A program made the position numbers and the translations under genes. Below, piece after piece: positions 47,075 through 56,435 of a DNA stretch of 64,000 nt (position 1 is the stretch's first letter; each line of letters opens with the position of its first letter). Under the pieces are notes generated by a model. It had not been told where the DNA came from, ran no database searches, and saw only the letters and a program-made list of their open reading frames with translations. Origin of the DNA: Streptomyces finlayi (GTDB lineage: Bacteria; Actinomycetota; Actinomycetes; Streptomycetales; Streptomycetaceae); NCBI RefSeq assembly GCF_014216315.1, contig NZ_CP045702.1, forward strand, positions 6,758,001-6,822,000, given 5' to 3'.

Positions 47075-47431
47075 CAGGTCCCCCACAAACCGTGCCCCCA
47101 GGATGTCCCGCCCGCACAGCATGCCCACCTGGGCACGTCGAATCACTGTGCCGGGGACGGGAATTGACCGCACCGCTGTGCATCGTACCCGCGAAGACAG
47201 CAGGCGGCTAAGGGCGTCGCGACGGCCGACCGTGACCGTGTGTGAGCGAAGAGGTCTGTACCGGGCAACCGCGAGAAGGGCCGGGGGGCAGAACGAAGCC
47301 CCCGATCACGGGGGAACAACCGGGGGCTTCGCGTCTACGGGGCTCCGAAAAGCCGCACATTGAGAACGTAAGACCTGTACGGCCCCTCGGTCAAGCCGAG
47401 TTGAGGGACTTCCCGGCCGATTGCCCACTGC
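47075..47431. other. Gene-free interval with a terminator-like hairpin
   Basis: No gene seen. CGAAGCCCCCG (47294-47304) pairs with CGGGGGCTTCG (47321-47331). Inside, CCCCCG can alternatively pair with CGGGGG at 47309-47314, so two mutually exclusive folds exist. It probably terminates the minus-strand kinase gene transcript. Confidence 0.6.
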
Positions 47432-48073
47432 TCAGGGGGGCGGCGCCAAGCCTTCACTCTCGGTGACGAAAAGGTTCGCCCCTGTGGTGGGGCGTGGTCC
47501 CTTCAGCCACTCGTATCCCACGGGCAACTGCCGTATCAGGGCATCGGCGTAGGGCCGTGAGGGGTCCTCGGCGAAATGCCGTTCCTCGGCGGCTGTCCAG
47601 CCGTCCCAGAACTCGCCGAGCGCGGGGCCGTCGCGGCGCCGGCCGCGTTCCCAGGACGGGCCGCTCGCCAGCTCCATCCAGAGCAGCGCCGCAAGCACCG
47701 GGCGCACCTCCCGCCGCCCCGACCCGACACCCTCCATCAGCACCACGGGAGCGGGCTCCAGCGTCCGCGCGGGCCCGAAGCGCCGCCGCGTCCAGTCGTA
47801 CGGCGTGCAGCGCGCAGGCTCGGCGCGCGAGAAGGGGACGAGCACCTGCTCGCGCAGCCGTTCCGTCCACGCGAAGAGCTCGTCGTGGGTCGCCAGGTCG
47901 TCGAGGTGCAGTACGGGCGCGTCTCCGAGCGCATCGGAGAGCCGGGCCGCGAACGTGCTCTTGCCCGAACCGGCGTGACCGTCGACCGCCACCAGCCGCA
48001 CCGGGCCGCAGGACGGGGGCAGGGACCGCAGACGGCGGGCGAGCCCGGCGAGGCCGGGGGTGAGGTCGTTCAT
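47432..48073 (-). CDS. Uridine-kinase-like P-loop protein
   Basis: 213 residues. P-loop GHAGSGKSTFAARL (about residues 32-45), acidic substrate motif HLDDLATHDELFAW, and the uridine kinase-like YDWTRRRFG and VVLMEGVGSGRREVRP. Resembles Streptomyces proteins annotated as uridine kinase, but the nucleoside pocket is not confirmed. A small-molecule kinase of unknown substrate is the safe call. Confidence 0.8.
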   Translation of the reverse strand: MNDLTPGLAGLARRLRSLPPSCGPVRLVAVDGHAGSGKSTFAARLSDALGDAPVLHLDDLATHDELFAWTERLREQVLVPFSRAEPARCTPYDWTRRRFGPARTLEPAPVVLMEGVGSGRREVRPVLAALLWMELASGPSWERGRRRDGPALGEFWDGWTAAEERHFAEDPSRPYADALIRQLPVGYEWLKGPRPTTGANLFVTESEGLAPPP

Positions 48074-48247
48074 CAGCCCAGCCTACGAGCCCGGTCGGAG
48101 CAACCCCAGGTCACGCCAGTGGATCAGACCAATATTGGTGCGGCGGCGCGAGTCGAATCGCTGGCCGAACGGTGCCGCGACCCGCGATAGTTGCCCCACT
48201 GACCGGCACCCGCAGCCCCATTCCGCTCACGACCGGGGGTCTCGCCC

Positions 48248-49609
48248 ATGACCAGACCGACTTCGCGCAGAACCGTGCTGACCGCCGCGCTCGCGGCAGC
48301 CGCGACCGGCGGCGCGGTGGCCGCCGCCGGGCCCGCGACGGCCGCGGCATCCCTCGCGGCCGCCCCCACCGGGACGGCTTCGCCGGTGGACAACCGCTTC
48401 TGGAACACGTACACCGACTGGCGCTGCGGCTCCGGAGCGGGCACCCGGGTCGTCGCGGGCCGCAGGCCCGGGCTGGAGATCTCCGCCCCCGCCGGGCGCG
48501 GCGACTACACCGACCCGCACACCGGCAGGACCAGTTCCTGGGAGTACGCCACGTGGACCTCGCCGGTCCACCGCTCCACCGTCCCCGCCACCGAAGTGAT
48601 CGCCTCCTGGAACGCCCACACCCCGGCGGGCACATGGATCCAGGTCGAGCTGCGCGGCAGCTACTCCGACGGCACCGAAACCCCCTGGTACGTGATGGGC
48701 CGCTGGGCGGCCGGTGACGGGGACATCCGGCGCACCTCGGTCGACGACCAGGGCGACGGCAAGAGTTCGGTGTGGACCGACACCTTCTCCGTGGACGACG
48801 CGGCGAGCGGGCTCCGGCTCCTCTCGTACCGGCTGCGCCTCACCCTCCACCGCACCCCCGGGACCACTCGCACGCCCACGGTCCGGCGGGTCGGCGCGAT
48901 GGCCTCCGACATCCCGGACCGTTTCACCGTCCCCGCCACCACGCCCGGCCTCGCCCGTGAGCTGCTGGTTCCGCGGTACTCGCAGAACGTCCACGTGGGG
49001 GAGTACCCCGAGTACGACAACGGGGGCGAGGCCTGGTGCAGTCCCACCTCCTCCCAGATGATCATCGAGTACTGGGGGCGCAGGCCCACCGCCGAGGACC
49101 TGGCCTGGGTGAGGCCGGGGATCGCCGACCCGCAGATTTGCCACGCGGCCCGGTACACGTTCGACTACCAGTACGAGGGCTGCGGCAACTGGCCCTTCAA
49201 CGCCGCCTACGCCGCCACGTACAAGGACATGGGCGCCGTGGTCACCCGGCTCGGCTCCCTGACGGACCTGGAGAAGCTGATCGGTGCCGGCATCCCGGTG
49301 ATCACGTCGCAGTCCTTCATCAAGGAGGAGCTGACCGGGGCGGGCTACGGCACCTCGGGCCACCTGATGACGGTGATCGGCTTCACCGCCGACGGAGACG
49401 TGATCGCGAACGACCCCGCCTCGCCCTCCAACGAGGCCGTACGCCGTGTCTACCGACGCCGCGAGTGGGAGAACATCTGGCTCCGTACGAAGCGCTACGA
49501 CGCCACCGGCCGGGTCAGAGGAGGCACGGGAGGGGTCTGCTACGTCTACTTCCCCGCCACTGCGACGGCGGCGCAGAGCCGGGTCCTGAAGGGGCTCGGA
49601 ATCCTCTGA
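48248..49609 (+). CDS. Exported C39-type cysteine peptidase family protein (Tat signal)
   Basis: 453 residues. The twin-arginine signal MTRPTSRRTVLTAALAAAA with a long Ala-rich h-region (cleavage near 33-40) predicts Tat export. A beta-rich domain (about 45-230) precedes a papain-like C39 domain with Cys in GEAWCSPTSSQMIIEYWG and His in SGHLMTVIGF, then ANDPAS. Substrate unknown. A terminator-like hairpin follows. Confidence 0.88.
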   Translation: MTRPTSRRTVLTAALAAAATGGAVAAAGPATAAASLAAAPTGTASPVDNRFWNTYTDWRCGSGAGTRVVAGRRPGLEISAPAGRGDYTDPHTGRTSSWEYATWTSPVHRSTVPATEVIASWNAHTPAGTWIQVELRGSYSDGTETPWYVMGRWAAGDGDIRRTSVDDQGDGKSSVWTDTFSVDDAASGLRLLSYRLRLTLHRTPGTTRTPTVRRVGAMASDIPDRFTVPATTPGLARELLVPRYSQNVHVGEYPEYDNGGEAWCSPTSSQMIIEYWGRRPTAEDLAWVRPGIADPQICHAARYTFDYQYEGCGNWPFNAAYAATYKDMGAVVTRLGSLTDLEKLIGAGIPVITSQSFIKEELTGAGYGTSGHLMTVIGFTADGDVIANDPASPSNEAVRRVYRRREWENIWLRTKRYDATGRVRGGTGGVCYVYFPATATAAQSRVLKGLGIL

Positions 49610-49965
49610 CGGCCCACAGGGGCGGGGCCGTCCGGACCCCCGCCCCACCGGAATCCAGGTCCCCGCCGCATCGGCCCGCCCAGCCGGTCCGCCGACCGTC
49701 CGGACCCCCGGACGGGCAGGAGCGGCCGGGCCGGAGGGCCGGGCCGTCTTCAGCGCCGCCCGCCCGCCACCCACCCCGTGACGGCTGCGCTCCTATCGGG
49801 CATACTCAAGCCGCCACAGCCGCTGGCCAGCGCCTCTTGTGATCCGAGAGGGCAGGATCGGTTGAGGAGCCATATGCCCGGGCCATGCCCGGGATCACCC
49901 GGCGGCGCCGCTCCTACCCCGTGCGTGCGACCGCCGCTACGCCTGACAGGGAGGAGAGCGCCGTC
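49610..49965. other. Gene-free interval with a terminator and a second possible start for the dehydrogenase
   Basis: GGGGCGGGG (49619-49627) pairs with CCCCGCCCC (49638-49646), a terminator for the C39 gene. GAGGAG (49863-49868) precedes ATGs at 49873 and 49885; the latter is in frame with the acyl-CoA dehydrogenase but adds an Arg-rich stretch absent from the family. Confidence 0.55.
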
Positions 49966-51159
49966 ATGCCCGACCGTGCCCCGCAGCTGGTGGAACGAAG
50001 CCTGCCCACCGAGGAGTCCCGGCAGCTCGTCGCGCTCGTCCGCGACATCGTGTCCAGGGAGATCGCGCCCCGCGCGGCCGAGGAGGAGGAAGCGGGCCTG
50101 TTCCCGCGTGAGATCTTCACCCTGCTCTCCGAGTCCGGACTGCTCGGACTGCCCTACGACTCGGACCACGGCGGCGGCGACCAGCCGTACGAGGTCTATC
50201 TCCAGGTCCTGGAGGAGCTGGCGGCCGCCCGTCTCACCGTCGGTCTCGGCGTCAGCGTCCACTCGCTCGCCTGCCACGCACTCGCCGGATTCGGCACCAA
50301 GGAGCAGCAGGCCACGCACCTCCCGGCGATGCTCTCCGGCGGCCTGCTGGGCGCCTACTGCCTCTCCGAGCCGTCGTCGGGTTCCGACGCCGCCTCGCTG
50401 CGAACGAAGGCCGTACGCGACGGAGAGGGCGCCTCCGGCTCCGGCGGGGACTGGATCCTCACGGGCACGAAGGCGTGGATCACCCACGGCGGTGTCGCCG
50501 ACTTCTACACGGTGCTGGCACGCACGGGCGTCGACGGTCCGCGCGGCATCACGGCCTTCCTCGTCCCGGGTGACGCCGAAGGGCTCAGCGCTGCCCTCCC
50601 CGAGAAGAAGATGGGGATGAAGGGCTCGCCCACCACCCAGCTGAACTTCGACGGAGTCAGGGTTTCCGACTCCCGTCGCATCGGCGAGGAGGGGCAGGGC
50701 TTCGCCATCGCCCTGTCCGCGCTCGACTCCGGGCGCCTCGGCATCGCCGCCTGCGCCATCGGTGTGGCCCAGGCCGCTCTCACGGAAGCGGTCGAATACG
50801 CCACCGGGCGACGCCAGTTCGGCCGTCCCATCGCCGACTTCCAGGGCCTGCGGTTCATGCTCGCGGACATGGCCACGCAGATCGAGGCCGGCCGGTCGCT
50901 CTACCTGGCGGCGGCCCGGCTGCGCGACGCCGGCCGGCCGTTCTCGCGGGAGGCGGCGATGGCGAAGCTGTTCTGCACGGACGCTGCCATGCGGGTGACC
51001 ACGGACGCCGTCCAGGTGCTCGGCGGATACGGCTACACGCTCGACTTCCCCGTCGAACGCCTGATGCGCGAGGCCAAGGTGCTCCAGATCGTCGAGGGCA
51101 CCAATCAGATCCAGCGCATGGTCATCGCCCGCCACCTCGCGGGTCCCGAGACGCGCTGA
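49966..51159 (+). CDS. Acyl-CoA dehydrogenase
   Basis: 397 residues from MPDRAPQLVERSLPT, with GGGAGGAG upstream. Standard ACAD fold: N-terminal helical domain, beta-barrel (AYCLSEPSSGSDAASLRT, FLVPGDAEGLS), C-terminal helices with TGRRQFGRPIADFQGLRFMLADM and VEGTNQIQRMVIARHL; the Glu of VEGT is the catalytic base of the short-chain family. FAD and acyl-CoA binding expected. Chain length not predictable here. I recall a homologue at the same place in other Streptomyces. Confidence 0.93.
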   Translation: MPDRAPQLVERSLPTEESRQLVALVRDIVSREIAPRAAEEEEAGLFPREIFTLLSESGLLGLPYDSDHGGGDQPYEVYLQVLEELAAARLTVGLGVSVHSLACHALAGFGTKEQQATHLPAMLSGGLLGAYCLSEPSSGSDAASLRTKAVRDGEGASGSGGDWILTGTKAWITHGGVADFYTVLARTGVDGPRGITAFLVPGDAEGLSAALPEKKMGMKGSPTTQLNFDGVRVSDSRRIGEEGQGFAIALSALDSGRLGIAACAIGVAQAALTEAVEYATGRRQFGRPIADFQGLRFMLADMATQIEAGRSLYLAAARLRDAGRPFSREAAMAKLFCTDAAMRVTTDAVQVLGGYGYTLDFPVERLMREAKVLQIVEGTNQIQRMVIARHLAGPETR

Positions 51160-51469
51160 CGCGACCGGAGCCGTCCGACCACACGGGTGTCGTCATGATG
51201 CGGTTCCACTCCGTGTCCTGACGGCCCGGCAAGGTCCGCCCCGTGCCTTCCCAATGGCGCAGCATGGCCCGGTAGATGGGTGGGTCGGCCGTGTGCGGCA
51301 GGCCCGACCGGCTACCGGTCGCCCGGGTCGTGGGCTGAGGCTCGAAGGGCCGTGGCGGCTGCTGTCCGGGCCACTGGGCCTGCGGGCCGCCGCTCGGAAC
51401 CGATTCCTCGGAGGCCGGAGCGACGAGGCGGCGTCGGCCTGGGCCGGCCGTGGAGTGCAGCATGGTCAT
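51122..51469 (-). CDS. Possible small hypothetical protein (weak)
   Basis: 115 codons with good third-position GC in the segment PPIYRAMLRHWEGTGRTLP but no Shine-Dalgarno, and a 38-nt overlap with the dehydrogenase 3' end. The region 51160-51618 otherwise shows no credible gene. This may be decayed coding sequence. No family recognised. Confidence 0.25.
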   Translation of the reverse strand: MTMLHSTAGPGRRRLVAPASEESVPSGGPQAQWPGQQPPRPFEPQPTTRATGSRSGLPHTADPPIYRAMLRHWEGTGRTLPGRQDTEWNRIMTTPVWSDGSGRVSASRDPRGGGR

Positions 51470-51618
51470 GCAGGGCCAACGGCTGAGGCCGGGGCGGGGT
51501 CACTGCCGGACCCGCTCGCGCGCCAGTTCGCCAGGTGGGCGCCGTCCCTGCCCGGCCGGTGGGCGCTGTCGGCACCACGCGGGCCCGCCCGTACGTGGTG
51601 CGCTGCGACAGAGGTACG

Positions 51619-52017
51619 TCAGGCGGCGTGACGCCGCATCCGGGCAATCCGCAGCGGGCGCGAACCCTCCCCGCCTGCGTGCGAGAACGGCTGCATCCGC
51701 CAGTCGAGGCCCTGAGGAAGCGTCAGCAGCAGGGCCGTCTCCTGCTCCTGGGCGTCGAGGGACTCGTCGGCGGGGCGGGCCTCGGCCGCGGCCCGGCCCG
51801 TACCCGCGCAGACCGTGAGACCGAACGGGTTCCACGGACTCGGGCACAGCGCGTGCTCCGGCAGGACGTCCTCGTCCGCCAGCAGCGCGATCGGCTGCGC
51901 GCAGTCCGGGCAGATCACCCGGTACATCTCGAATGTGTCGTACGCGTCGAGTGCGGCGTCCTCGTCCGGATCAACAGGTTCCGGTTCGGTAGGTCCGGTG
52001 AGCTTCAGGCTCTGCAT
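51619..52017 (-). CDS. Small conserved hypothetical protein with CxxC motif
   Basis: 132 residues from MQSLKLTGPTEPEPVD; GAGGGGGAA lies 7 nt upstream. An acidic N-terminus is followed by ICPDCAQPIALLADED and ALCPSPW...LTVCAGTG, four cysteines that could bind zinc. Resembles small streptomycete proteins of unknown function. Divergent from the Lrp gene. Confidence 0.7.
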   Translation of the reverse strand: MQSLKLTGPTEPEPVDPDEDAALDAYDTFEMYRVICPDCAQPIALLADEDVLPEHALCPSPWNPFGLTVCAGTGRAAAEARPADESLDAQEQETALLLTLPQGLDWRMQPFSHAGGEGSRPLRIARMRRHAA

Positions 52018-52217
52018 GGAAATTCCCCCTCGGGTGGGCCGGCAAGGCGCCGTGGCCTCGGCCACAGCAAGCACTTCCCGTCGCGCGAGGCCCGTAACCG
52101 CGAGGCCGTGCGCTACCCATCCGTAAGCCTGTGGCATTCGTCACATGCCCCTCGCAGGTGCCCTTCCGGGCCCCTCACGACTGTGCCGGAAGGGACCTGG
52201 GGCATAGGTTGATCCGC

Positions 52218-52658
52218 ATGGAGGAGCTGGACCGTCAGATTGTGGAGTTGCTCGTCAAGGACGGCCGGATGAGCTACACCGACCTGGGCAAGGCCACGGG
52301 CCTGTCCACCTCGGCCGTTCATCAGCGTGTCCGCCGGCTGGAGCAGCGCGGGGTGATCCGGGGCTATGCCGCGGTCGTCGACCCCGAGGCCGTCGGCCTG
52401 CCCCTCACCGCGTTCATCTCGGTGAAGCCGTTCGACCCCAGCGCCCCCGACGACATCTCGGAGCGGCTCGCCGAGGTGCGCGAGCTGGAGGCCTGCCACA
52501 GCGTGGCGGGCGACGAGAACTACATCCTCAAGGTGCGCGTGGGGACCCCCCTCGAACTGGAGCACCTGCTCACCCGCATCCGCACCCTCGCGGGTGTGTC
52601 GACGCGTACCACGGTCGTCCTCTCCACCCCGTACGAGGCGCGGCCGCCCCACATCTGA
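52218..52658 (+). CDS. Lrp/AsnC-family transcriptional regulator
   Basis: 146 residues from MEELDRQIVELLVKDGRMSY. HTH (YTDLGKATGLSTSAVHQRVR) and RAM domain with HSVAGDENYILKVRV. Upstream, the frame is open but without a ribosome site. It is followed 46 nt later by the amidohydrolase, a possible target. Effector unknown; paralogous to the 27245 regulator but distinct. Confidence 0.92.
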   Translation: MEELDRQIVELLVKDGRMSYTDLGKATGLSTSAVHQRVRRLEQRGVIRGYAAVVDPEAVGLPLTAFISVKPFDPSAPDDISERLAEVRELEACHSVAGDENYILKVRVGTPLELEHLLTRIRTLAGVSTRTTVVLSTPYEARPPHI

Positions 52659-52704
52659 GGGGGCCGCGGGCCGGGGCGTTCCGGGGAGGCGGGAGACTGT
52701 TCCC

Positions 52705-54345
52705 ATGACCGAGAGCACCGCCCCCCAGAGCGACCACCGCACCGTGCTGCTGCGCGGTGGAGACGTCCACAGTCCAGCCGACCCGTTCGCCACCGCGATG
52801 GTCGTAGAACGCGGGCACGTCGCCTGGGTGGGCTCGGAAGGGGCGGCCGACGCCTTCGCCGGCGGCGTCGACGAGGTGATCGACCTCGAGGGGGCCCTCG
52901 TCACCCCGGCCTTCACCGACGCCCACGTCCACACGACCTCCACCGGCCTCGCCCTCACCGGACTCGACCTCTCCGGCGCCCGCAGCCTCCCCGGCGCCCT
53001 CGGTCTCGTTCGCGCGTACGTGAGCGGCCGCCCGGGGGACCGGGTCCTGCTCGGCCACGGCTGGGATGCCACGCGCTGGCCCGAGCAGCGCCCGCCCACG
53101 CGTGCCGAGCTCGACGCCGCGGCCGGTGGCAGGCCCGTCTATCTGCCGCGTATCGACGTCCACTCCGCGGTCGTCACGACCGCCCTCCTGGACCTCGTCC
53201 CAGGTGTCACCGGGCTCGCCGGTTACCACCCTGACGCCCCCCTCACCGGCCCCGCCCACCACGCCGTGCGCTCCGCCGCCCACGGCGCCCTGTCGCCGCG
53301 TCAGCGGGCCGAGGCACAGCGCGCCGCCCTGCGGCACGCCGCCTCGCTCGGCATCGGAACGGTCCACGAGTGCGCGGGACCCGACATCTCCGACGAGGAC
53401 GACTTCACGAGCCTGCTCGCACTCGCCGCCGAACAGCCGGGCCCCAGGGTGCACGGCTACTGGGCCGAGCGCATCAGCGACGAGAAGGGCGCGCGCCGCA
53501 TCCGTGAGCTCGGGGCGATCGGGGCGGCCGGTGACCTCTTCGTCGACGGCTCCCTCGGCTCCCACACCGCATGCCTTCATGAGCCGTACGCGGACGCCCC
53601 GCACACCGGCACCGCCCATCTGGACACCGCGGAGATCGCCGCCCATGTCACCGCCTGCACCGAGGCAGGACTCCAGGCAGGCTTCCACGCCATCGGCGAC
53701 GCGGCCGTCTCCGCCGTCGTGGCGGGCGTCCGGGCCGCGTCCGAGAGGCTCGGACTCGGCCGCGTCCGCGCCGCCAGGCACCGGGTCGAGCACGCCGAGA
53801 TGCTCACCCCCGAGACCATCGCCGCCTTCGCCGAGCTGGGCCTCACCGCCTCCGTCCAGCCCGCCTTCGACGCGGCCTGGGGCGGCGACGAGGGCATGTA
53901 CGCCCAGCGCCTCGGTGCCGAGCGGGCCAGGACCCTGAACCCGTACGCGGCTCTCCTGCGCACCGGTGTGCCGCTGGCCTTCGGCTCGGACAGCCCGGTG
54001 ACCCCCCTCGACCCGTGGGGCACCGTGCGGGCCGCCGCGTTCCATCGGACGCCCGAGCACCGCATCTCCGTACGGGCGGGATTCACCGCCCACACCCGTG
54101 GCGGCTGGCGGGCCGTCGGCCGCGACGACGGCGGCGTTCTCGTGCCCGGCGCCCCGGCCGACTACGCGGTCTGGCGTACGGCCGAACTGGTCGTCCAGGC
54201 CCCCGACGACCGGGTCGCCCGCTGGTCGACCGACCCCCGGTCCGGTACCCCTGGCCTGCCGGATCTCACTCCGGGCACCGAACTCCCGGTCTGTCTGCGC
54301 ACCGTGGTGTTCGGACAAAGTGTCTACGTACGGCCGAACGAGTGA
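52705..54345 (+). CDS. YtcJ-type amidohydrolase
   Basis: 546 residues. Amidohydrolase 3 family with DAHVHTT (metal HxH), HAIGDAAV, HRVEHAEML and FGSDSPVTPLDPW. Metal-dependent hydrolase of unknown amide or imide substrate. The ATG follows GGGAGA. Its upstream Lrp neighbour hints at amino-acid-derived substrates, but this is only context. Confidence 0.9.
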   Translation: MTESTAPQSDHRTVLLRGGDVHSPADPFATAMVVERGHVAWVGSEGAADAFAGGVDEVIDLEGALVTPAFTDAHVHTTSTGLALTGLDLSGARSLPGALGLVRAYVSGRPGDRVLLGHGWDATRWPEQRPPTRAELDAAAGGRPVYLPRIDVHSAVVTTALLDLVPGVTGLAGYHPDAPLTGPAHHAVRSAAHGALSPRQRAEAQRAALRHAASLGIGTVHECAGPDISDEDDFTSLLALAAEQPGPRVHGYWAERISDEKGARRIRELGAIGAAGDLFVDGSLGSHTACLHEPYADAPHTGTAHLDTAEIAAHVTACTEAGLQAGFHAIGDAAVSAVVAGVRAASERLGLGRVRAARHRVEHAEMLTPETIAAFAELGLTASVQPAFDAAWGGDEGMYAQRLGAERARTLNPYAALLRTGVPLAFGSDSPVTPLDPWGTVRAAAFHRTPEHRISVRAGFTAHTRGGWRAVGRDDGGVLVPGAPADYAVWRTAELVVQAPDDRVARWSTDPRSGTPGLPDLTPGTELPVCLRTVVFGQSVYVRPNE

Positions 54346-54872
54346 CGTGCGGACATTTCGTACCGCCGGCCGAGGGTGCGGCCACTCTGCCGCGACCTGC
54401 GGATCTTCGTCACTGACCAGGCAGTTTAGGTAAAAACCGCAGGTCAAAGGGCTATTGACAGAACGCGCCCACCGGCCGGTAGGTTCGGCCGAGTCCACCA
54501 CAGGACGTCCGACCGGTTAAACGTCCACGCAGTCGTCGAACGCCGCTGGGTCATGAGGTGGTGTGCCGCACCGGCGCACCACCACTGACAGCCAGGTTCA
54601 GCGCCCGCGCCTCGGGGGCGAGGGAAGGTTTCAGCCGGACGGAGGGTGCGACCCGGGTGGGGCCCGGACGTTCAGTAGACAACGGCTTTCGGGCGACCCG
54701 CAGCCAGCAGGTCCCAGGCCGGCCCGAAGGACGCCGGGCCCCGATCCGCAGTTCTGTCCGTAGTTCCGTGCATCTGTCCGCCCGAAGGGGCGACGCCCCG
54801 CGACCGCGTCGGAGCCCGGCGCCGGGACGCTGGATATGGTGGACACCTGCGTACGGACTTTAAGGGGCAGTT
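54346..54872. other. Regulatory interval before ppm1
   Basis: No credible gene. GACCTGCGG (54394-54402) and CCGCAGGTC (54437-54445) form a 9-bp inverted repeat just upstream of TTGACA (54455-54460). GGTGGTGTGCC (54557-54567) and GGCGCACCACC (54573-54583) form an 11-bp hairpin. A leader of about 385 nt to ppm1 results if the promoter serves it. Confidence 0.5.
54455..54485 (+). promoter_or_regulatory. Candidate vegetative promoter upstream of ppm1
   Basis: TTGACA, 19-bp spacer, TAGGTT (54480-54485). The -35 is consensus and the -10 is good. Spacer one base over optimum. Confidence 0.5.
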
Positions 54873-55640
54873 GTGAACGACGGCGGTCAGCGGCAGTACG
54901 GCCCGCTCGGCAGAGTCCTGGTCATCATCCCGACCTACAACGAGGCCGAGAACATCGAGCCGATCGTTGGCCGGGTGCGTGCCGCCGTTCCCGATGCCGA
55001 CATCCTGGTCGCCGACGACAACAGCCCCGACGGCACCGGCAAGGTCGCCGACGAGCTGGCGGCGGGCGACGGCAACGTCCACGTCCTGCACCGCAAGGGC
55101 AAGGAGGGGCTCGGTGCCGCGTACCTGGCGGGCTTCCGCTGGGGGACCGAGCACGGCTACGGCGTCCTGGTCGAGATGGACGCCGACGGCTCGCACCAGC
55201 CCGAGGAACTGCCCCGGCTGCTCACCGCGCTGAAGGGCGCCGACCTGGTTCTCGGTTCGCGCTGGGTGCCGGGCGGGCGGGTCGTGAACTGGCCCAAGCA
55301 CCGCGAGGTCATCTCCCGCGGCGGCAGCCTCTACTCGCGGATGCTGCTGGGCCTGTCCGTGCGGGACGTCACCGGCGGCTACCGCGCCTTCCGCACGGAG
55401 ACCCTGGCCGGCCTCGGTCTCGACGAGGTCGCCTCGCAGGGCTACTGCTTCCAGGTCGATCTGGCCCGGCGCTCCGTCGAGGCGGGCTATCACGTCGTCG
55501 AGGTCCCCATCACCTTCATGGAGCGCGAGATCGGCGACTCGAAGATGAGTCGCGACATCCTCGTCGAGGCGCTGTGGCGGGTCACCGGCTGGGGTCTCAC
55601 GAGCCGGGCCAACAAGGTCCTGGGCCGCAAGGCCCCTTGA
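54873..55640 (+). CDS. ppm1: Polyprenol monophosphomannose synthase Ppm1
   Basis: 255 residues, GTG start after AAGGGG. GT2 glycosyltransferase: IIPTYNEAENIEPIV, VADDNSPDGT, VEMDADGSHQPEE and GSRWVPGG. Makes polyprenol-phosphate-mannose from GDP-mannose for protein O-mannosylation and lipid glycosylation. A single domain without the fused Lnt module of mycobacteria. In S. coelicolor Ppm1 (SCO1423) is needed for phage phiC31 infection and cell-envelope integrity. Confidence 0.94.
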   Translation: MNDGGQRQYGPLGRVLVIIPTYNEAENIEPIVGRVRAAVPDADILVADDNSPDGTGKVADELAAGDGNVHVLHRKGKEGLGAAYLAGFRWGTEHGYGVLVEMDADGSHQPEELPRLLTALKGADLVLGSRWVPGGRVVNWPKHREVISRGGSLYSRMLLGLSVRDVTGGYRAFRTETLAGLGLDEVASQGYCFQVDLARRSVEAGYHVVEVPITFMEREIGDSKMSRDILVEALWRVTGWGLTSRANKVLGRKAP

Positions 55641-55731
55641 CCGCCCCCGACCGCCGCCCGGGACATCACCCGTCGGGCGTCATGATCACCCCCTTACGGC
55701 GTTTACACGTCCGTACGGGCACACTGGGGGC

Positions 55732-56322
55732 ATGACGACGGCCACACCGCCCCCCGAACGTCCCAAGCGCTCACGCGCCCGCAGGCTGCTGCCCCTGGCC
55801 CTCGCCGCCTGGGTGGTGCTGGAGATCTGGCTGCTGACGGTGGTCGCGGAAGCGGCGAGCGGCTTCGTCGTGCTGCTGCTCCTGGTGGCCGGGGCCGTGC
55901 TCGGGGCCGTGGTGATGAAGAGCGCGGGCCGACGGGCCTTCCGCAACCTCACCGAGACGCTCCAGCAGATGCCCGGACAGCCCGGCGCCCAGGCCGTGCC
56001 GCCCGGCCCGGCCCCGGGCCGCAAGGGCAACGGCTTCCTGATGCTGGGCGGTCTGCTCCTGATGATCCCGGGGCTGATCTCCGACGTGGCGGGCCTGCTC
56101 CTGCTGGTGCCGCCGGTCCGGTCCGCTCTCGGGCGGTACACGGAGCGGTCTCTCGAGCGCCGGATGCGGGCCGCTTCTCCCGGCAGTCTCTCGGACGCCT
56201 TCCAGCAGGCCCGGATGCACCGCCCCGACGGCAAGGTCGTGCAGGGCGAGGTCGTTCGCGAGGACGGCACCGAGGCCCCTCCTCGCGCCGGCGAGGGACC
56301 CAGGCCGCCCCTGACTCCCTGA
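55732..56322 (+). CDS. fxsA: FxsA-family membrane protein
   Basis: 196 residues. Hydrophobic segments at about 20-40, 42-62 and 98-118; FxsA signatures LPLALAAWVVLEIWLL and GGLLLMIPGLISDVAGLLLL. E. coli FxsA blocks phage T7 exclusion; its role here is unknown. The C-terminal tail is cytoplasmic and charged. Ends near a shared terminator with rbpA. Confidence 0.92.
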   Translation: MTTATPPPERPKRSRARRLLPLALAAWVVLEIWLLTVVAEAASGFVVLLLLVAGAVLGAVVMKSAGRRAFRNLTETLQQMPGQPGAQAVPPGPAPGRKGNGFLMLGGLLLMIPGLISDVAGLLLLVPPVRSALGRYTERSLERRMRAASPGSLSDAFQQARMHRPDGKVVQGEVVREDGTEAPPRAGEGPRPPLTP

Positions 56323-56362
56323 GGTCCTCCGGCGCTCCTCGAGGTTCCTCCGACCGCGAACA

Positions 56363-56411
56363 GAAAAGCCGCGGGCCCGGACACACGTTCTGTGTCCGGG
56401 CCCGCGGCTTT
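56363..56411. terminator. Bidirectional terminator between fxsA and rbpA
   Basis: Perfect 22-bp stem (56363-56384 with 56390-56411) with a CGTTC loop. Ends in AAAA/TTTT on both sides, so it works in both directions. Confidence 0.95.
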
Positions 56412-56435
56412 TGTATCTGTGCGGCTGTACGCGGG

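Noticed and set aside
49885..49965. 27-residue N-terminal extension of the acyl-CoA dehydrogenase
   Set aside because: Arg-rich and unlike the family; a better ribosome site (GGGAGGAG) precedes the 49966 start.
54553..54588. Eleven-residue possible leader peptide MRWCAAPAHHH before ppm1
   Set aside because: No ribosome binding site, and the codons coincide with the arms of a hairpin, so the His run follows from the inverted repeat.
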